From Alphaproteobacteria bacterium (lineage in GTDB: Bacteria > Pseudomonadota > Alphaproteobacteria > Caulobacterales > Caulobacteraceae): a DNA stretch of 8,348 bases. The stretch spans positions 1-8,348 of the forward strand of contig JAHINZ010000332.1 in NCBI GenBank assembly GCA_018895795.1, written 5' to 3'. The translations under genes were made by a program, and so were the position numbers. Each line of letters opens with the position of its first letter. Within the stretch, counting starts at the first letter, position 1. The notes beneath the pieces were generated by a model that was given only the letters and a program-made list of their open reading frames with translations, was not told the DNA's origin and made no database searches. This document shows positions 5,570-8,348 of the stretch, in pieces.

Positions 5570-6844
5570 ATGTCGATCGACATCCTGATGCCCGCCCTAT
5601 CGCCCACGATGGAAGAGGGCACCCTCGCCAAGTGGCATGTGAAGGTGGGTGACACCGTCAAGGCCGGCGACGTGATCGCCGAGATCGAGACCGACAAGGC
5701 GACGATGGAAGTCGAAGCCGTCGACGAAGGCGTGATCGAAGCCATTCTGGTCGAGGCCGGAACCGAGAACGTCAAGGTCAACGCCCTGATCGCCAAGCTG
5801 GCCGGAGAGGGCGACAGCCCGGCTCCGCCGCCCAAGGCCGCTCCCGCCGCCGAAGCTACGAAAGCTGTCGCCACGCCGGCTCAGGCCGCGACGCCTCAGT
5901 CCGTCGCCGCGCCCGTCGCTCAAGTCGGCGACCGCGTCCTGGCCTCGCCGCTGGCGCGCCGGCTGGCTCAAGCCGCCGGCCTGGACCTGAAGACCATCAA
6001 AGGCAGCGGTCCTCACGGTCGCGTGGTCAAGACCGACGTTGAAGCCGCCGGCAAGGGCGGCGCCGCCGTCGCCAAGGCCGCGCCGTCCGCGGCTCCCGCC
6101 GCCGCAGCCGCGCCGCGTCAGGTCCAATCGCTGGAGCAGATGGGCATCCCCGCCGGCTCATACGACCTGATCCCGCTGGACGGCATGCGCAAGACGATCG
6201 CGCGCCGCTTGACCGACAGCTTCCGCGACGTGCCGCACTTCCCGCTGACGATCGATCTGGACATCGACGGCCTGCTGGCCGCTCGCGCCAAGATCAACAG
6301 CCTGCTGGAAAAGGACGGCGTGAAGGTGTCGGTCAATGACATCATCATCAAGGCCGCCGCGGTAGCCCTCAAGCGCGTGCCGGAAGCCAACGCCTCCTAC
6401 ACGCCCGAAGGCATTGCCCTGCACCACCACGCCGACATCGCCGTGGCCGTGGCCGTGGACGGCGGTCTGATCACGCCGATCATCCGCGCCGCCGAAACCA
6501 AGGGCCTGGCCCAGATCTCGGCCGAGATGAAGGACCTGGCCGCGCGCGCCAAGACCAAGAAGCTCAAGCCCGAGGAATTCCAGGGCGGCACCTTCTCGAT
6601 CTCGAATCTGGGCATGTTCGGCATCAAGGCCTTCGCCTCGATTATCAACGAGCCGCAGGGCGCGATCATGAGCGTTGGCGCCGGCGAGCAGCGCCCGGTG
6701 GTCAAGAACGGCCAACTGGCCGTGGCCACGGTGATGACCGTGACCCTGACCTGCGATCACCGCGTGGTCGACGGCGCGATCGGCGCGAAGTTCCTGGCGG
6801 CCTTCAAACCGCTGATCGAAGAGCCTTTGACCCTGATCGTCTAG
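5570..6844 (+). CDS. pdhC: Dihydrolipoamide acetyltransferase, E2 of pyruvate dehydrogenase
   Basis: E2 forms the core of the PDH complex and transfers acetyl from its lipoyl arm to CoA. The 424 residues read in order: one lipoyl domain (1-80, lysine K43 in ETDKATMEV), an Ala/Pro linker (about 81-120), a peripheral subunit-binding domain (about 123-160, VLASPLARRLA and GSGPHGRVVKTDV) that holds E1 or E3, a second Ala-rich linker (about 161-185), and the catalytic domain (about 195-424). The active-site motif CDHRVVDGA (395-403) has His397 and Asp401. One lipoyl domain, rather than the three of E. coli, fits the alphaproteobacterial and mitochondrial type; the extra arm on PdhB adds lipoyl capacity. 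GAGGA (5556-5560) lies 9 bases before the ATG. The symbol follows alphaproteobacterial use; elsewhere it is aceF or pdhB. Confidence 0.97.
   Translation: MSIDILMPALSPTMEEGTLAKWHVKVGDTVKAGDVIAEIETDKATMEVEAVDEGVIEAILVEAGTENVKVNALIAKLAGEGDSPAPPPKAAPAAEATKAVATPAQAATPQSVAAPVAQVGDRVLASPLARRLAQAAGLDLKTIKGSGPHGRVVKTDVEAAGKGGAAVAKAAPSAAPAAAAAPRQVQSLEQMGIPAGSYDLIPLDGMRKTIARRLTDSFRDVPHFPLTIDLDIDGLLAARAKINSLLEKDGVKVSVNDIIIKAAAVALKRVPEANASYTPEGIALHHHADIAVAVAVDGGLITPIIRAAETKGLAQISAEMKDLAARAKTKKLKPEEFQGGTFSISNLGMFGIKAFASIINEPQGAIMSVGAGEQRPVVKNGQLAVATVMTVTLTCDHRVVDGAIGAKFLAAFKPLIEEPLTLIV
5658..5742 (+). repeat. Lipoyl-domain direct repeat, copy 2 (in pdhC)
   Basis: This is the partner of 4144-4228, with one synonymous difference (C at 5719). 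The two encoded lipoyl domains are about 85% identical over 80 residues (12 differences), and most differences fall outside this stretch. Confidence 0.95.
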
Positions 6845-6867
6845 GCGAAGCAGGACGGGAGAACGCC

Positions 6868-7344
6868 ATGTCGATCTATGACTATTCGGCCAAGACCCTG
6901 GGCGACCAGGACGTAAGCCTGAACGACTATCGCGGTCAGGTTCTGCTGATCGTCAACACGGCCAGCAAGTGCGGGTTCACCCCGCAGTATGAAGGCCTTG
7001 AGGCGCTCTATCGCGCCTACAAGGATCGCGGGCTGACCATTCTGGGCTTCCCGTGCAACCAGTTCGGGGCGCAGGAGCCGGGGAACGCCGAGGAGATCGC
7101 GAACTTCTGCTCGCTGACCTATGACGTGACCTTCCCGATGCTGGCCAAGATCGACGTCAACGGCCCCTCGGCCCACCCGCTCTACACGTTCCTGAAGACG
7201 GAGCAGAAGGGACTGCTGGGCACGGAGGGGATCAAGTGGAACTTCACCAAGTTCCTGATCGACCGCGACGGTGAGGTCGTCGAGCGTTTCGCCCCCACCA
7301 CCAAGCCGGAAGACCTCAAGGTTGCCGTCGAGGCGCTGCTGTAG
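6868..7344 (+). CDS. Glutathione peroxidase family protein (two-Cys, probably thioredoxin-dependent)
   Basis: The 158-residue protein is a cytosolic thiol peroxidase of the GPx fold that reduces hydrogen peroxide or organic hydroperoxides. Family marks are NTASKCGFTPQY (30-41) with peroxidatic Cys35, LGFPCNQFGAQEP (59-71), and KWNFTKF (123-129) with the Trp124-Asn125 of the catalytic site. Cys81 in NFCSLTYDVTFP sits where yeast and plant GPx enzymes keep their resolving cysteine, 46 residues after Cys35, and Cys63 is the third conserved one. That pattern suggests an enzyme recycled by thioredoxin rather than glutathione, although the family name says otherwise. There is no signal peptide. GGGAG (6857-6861) lies 6 bases before the ATG, and the gene begins 23 bases after pdhC, so it is probably in the PDH operon, between E2 and E3. 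Confidence 0.93.
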   Translation: MSIYDYSAKTLGDQDVSLNDYRGQVLLIVNTASKCGFTPQYEGLEALYRAYKDRGLTILGFPCNQFGAQEPGNAEEIANFCSLTYDVTFPMLAKIDVNGPSAHPLYTFLKTEQKGLLGTEGIKWNFTKFLIDRDGEVVERFAPTTKPEDLKVAVEALL

Positions 7345-7397
7345 TTTTCCAGCGAAGCGGGTGCCGGTTCGCGTCAAGAAAATGCGTAATAACAAAT
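7344..7397. repeat. Probable dispersed alphaproteobacterial intergenic repeat
   Basis: The segment beginning at the last base of the gpx stop codon contains AGCGAAG (7351-7357), CCGGTTCGCGTCAAGAAAAT (7364-7383) and GCGT..AACAAAT (7384-7397). From memory this closely resembles a sequence scattered in intergenic DNA of Rhizobiales and relatives (GAGCGAAGTGG, CCGGTTCGCGTGAAGAAAAT, GCGTCAAAACAAA in that order). It encodes nothing visible, and its function is not known to me. I could not check the copy number in this genome. Confidence 0.5.
7368..7393 (+). promoter_or_regulatory. Candidate internal promoter for lpdA
   Basis: The 136-bp gap between gpx and lpdA is the longest inside the PDH cluster and is AT-rich in part. 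GTAATAAC (7386-7393) fits the Caulobacter -10 consensus GCTANAWC at most positions; the -35 candidate TTCGCGT (7368-7374) is poor. No terminator is visible after gpx, so lpdA could be read both from the operon and from its own promoter. Confidence 0.22.
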
Positions 7398-7480
7398 AGT
7401 TCCCAAGGTTGGCTTGTAGGCCGATCGATCGACGCTGACCCGGCTCCCCCCGGATCGTGTCCCGGAAAGGGTAAGACACC

Positions 7481-8348
7481 ATGTCCACGGAATTTGATCT
7501 CGTCGTCATCGGCGCCGGTCCGGGCGGCTATGTCGCCGCGATCCGCGCCAGCCAACTGGGGCTGAAGACGGCGATCGTCGAGCGCGAAAACCTGGGCGGC
7601 ATCTGCCTGAACTGGGGCTGTATCCCGACCAAGGCGCTGCTGAAGTCCGGCGAGATCTTCGAGCAACTGTCGCACCTGGACAGCTACGGCCTGTCGGTCG
7701 AAAAGCCGTCATTCGACTTCACCAAGATCATCGAGCGTTCGCGCGGCGTGGCCAAGACCATGTCCAGCGGCATCGCCTTTCTGATGAAGAAGCACAAGAT
7801 CGAGGTCGTCGAGGGCGAAGCCAAGCTCGAAAAGGGCAGCCCCGCCCCCAAGGTTGTTGTGGCTCTGAAAGCCGGCGGCAGCCGCACGATCCAGGCCAGG
7901 AACGTCATCCTAGCCAGCGGCGCCCGCGCCCGCGACATCCCCGCCATCGGCGCGGTGTCCGACGGCGACAAGGTCTGGACCTATCGCGACGCCCTGGCGC
8001 CCAAGACCATGCCCAAGTCGCTGGTCGTCATCGGTTCGGGGGCCATCGGCATCGAGTTCGCCAGCTTCTATCGCGCCCTCGGCGCCGACGTCACCGTGGT
8101 GGAAGCCGTCGATCGCATCATGCCGGTCGAGGACGCCGAGGTTTCCAAGGCCGCCCAGAAGGCGTTCGAGAAGCGCGGCATCAAGTTCCGCATCGGCGCC
8201 AAGGTCAGCAAGGTCGAGAAGACCAAGGACGGCGTCTCGGTCACCGTTGACGTTGGCGGCAAGATCGAGCAACTGACCGCCGAGAAGTGCATCGTCGCCA
8301 TCGGTATCGTACCCAACACCGAGGGAGCAGAGGCGGTCGGCCTGACCA
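7481..8348 (+). CDS. lpdA: Dihydrolipoamide dehydrogenase (E3), 3' end beyond the window
   Basis: E3 is the FAD-dependent disulfide reductase that reoxidises dihydrolipoyl groups of PDH and related complexes and passes electrons to NAD+. The window holds the first 289 codons of a protein usually near 470. Visible are the FAD dinucleotide-binding GAGPGG (11-16), the redox-active disulfide GGICLNWGCIPTK (39-51) with Cys42 and Cys47, the NAD-binding GSGAIGIEFA (186-195), and the second FAD contact AIGIVPNTEG (273-282). The C-terminal dimerisation domain with the catalytic His-Glu pair lies outside. There is no N-terminal lipoyl domain, unlike E3 of some bacteria. The ATG at 7481 has GGAAAGGG (7464-7471) 9 bases upstream. 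Its position after pdhC marks it as the PDH E3, though it may also serve 2-oxoglutarate dehydrogenase and glycine cleavage. Confidence 0.96.
   Translation, partial: MSTEFDLVVIGAGPGGYVAAIRASQLGLKTAIVERENLGGICLNWGCIPTKALLKSGEIFEQLSHLDSYGLSVEKPSFDFTKIIERSRGVAKTMSSGIAFLMKKHKIEVVEGEAKLEKGSPAPKVVVALKAGGSRTIQARNVILASGARARDIPAIGAVSDGDKVWTYRDALAPKTMPKSLVVIGSGAIGIEFASFYRALGADVTVVEAVDRIMPVEDAEVSKAAQKAFEKRGIKFRIGAKVSKVEKTKDGVSVTVDVGGKIEQLTAEKCIVAIGIVPNTEGAEAVGLT

Noticed and set aside
5284..5652. 122-codon plus-strand frame overlapping the end of pdhB and the start of pdhC
   Set aside because: It overlaps two certain genes in another frame and its product is Arg-rich without domain marks. The 49-codon frame at 5408-5557 explains the gap better.

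Overview
The window is high-GC, densely coded DNA. Its layout and proteins point to an alphaproteobacterium, probably Caulobacter or a close relative. That is an inference from three things: the order enolase, FtsB-like division protein, pyruvate dehydrogenase (PDH) genes; an E1 beta subunit with its own N-terminal lipoyl domain; and several GANTC (CcrM-type) sites in the non-coding DNA around ftsB. No tRNA, rRNA, CRISPR array, insertion sequence or phage gene was seen.

Layout. (1) 21-791, minus strand: a crotonase-fold enoyl-CoA hydratase/isomerase-like protein, divergent from eno across a 111-bp spacer. (2) 903-2183: enolase (eno), closed by a strong intrinsic terminator at 2212-2244. (3) 2245-2558: about 310 bp with no convincing gene but several GANTC sites, a quasi-palindrome and a candidate promoter. 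(4) 2559-2855: a 98-residue FtsB/DivIC-type divisome protein. (5) 2856-3027: a leader-like spacer with a candidate promoter, a 9-bp bulged hairpin and a possible 19-codon upstream ORF that runs into the pdhA start. (6) 3028-6844: the PDH core operon, pdhA (E1 alpha), pdhB (lipoyl-E1 beta), a 49-codon ORF of unknown function that touches pdhB and the pdhC ribosome binding site, and pdhC (E2). (7) 6868-7344: a two-Cys, thioredoxin-type glutathione peroxidase, 23 bp after pdhC. (8) 7344-7397: what looks like a dispersed alphaproteobacterial intergenic repeat. (9) 7481 to the window edge: dihydrolipoamide dehydrogenase (E3), cut at codon 289.

Together the genes make phosphoenolpyruvate (enolase) and oxidise pyruvate to acetyl-CoA with all three PDH activities. 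E1 alpha and beta decarboxylate pyruvate on ThDP, the lipoyl arms carry the acetyl group, E2 passes it to CoA, and E3 reoxidises the lipoyl groups using NAD+. The less expected pieces are the division gene between eno and pdhA, the peroxidase between E2 and E3, the small ORF between pdhB and pdhC, and the near-identical lipoyl-coding DNA in pdhB and pdhC. No wholly new multi-gene system is evident. The strongest leads are the peroxidase-E3 linkage, the small ORF, the GANTC cluster at ftsB and the intergenic repeat.
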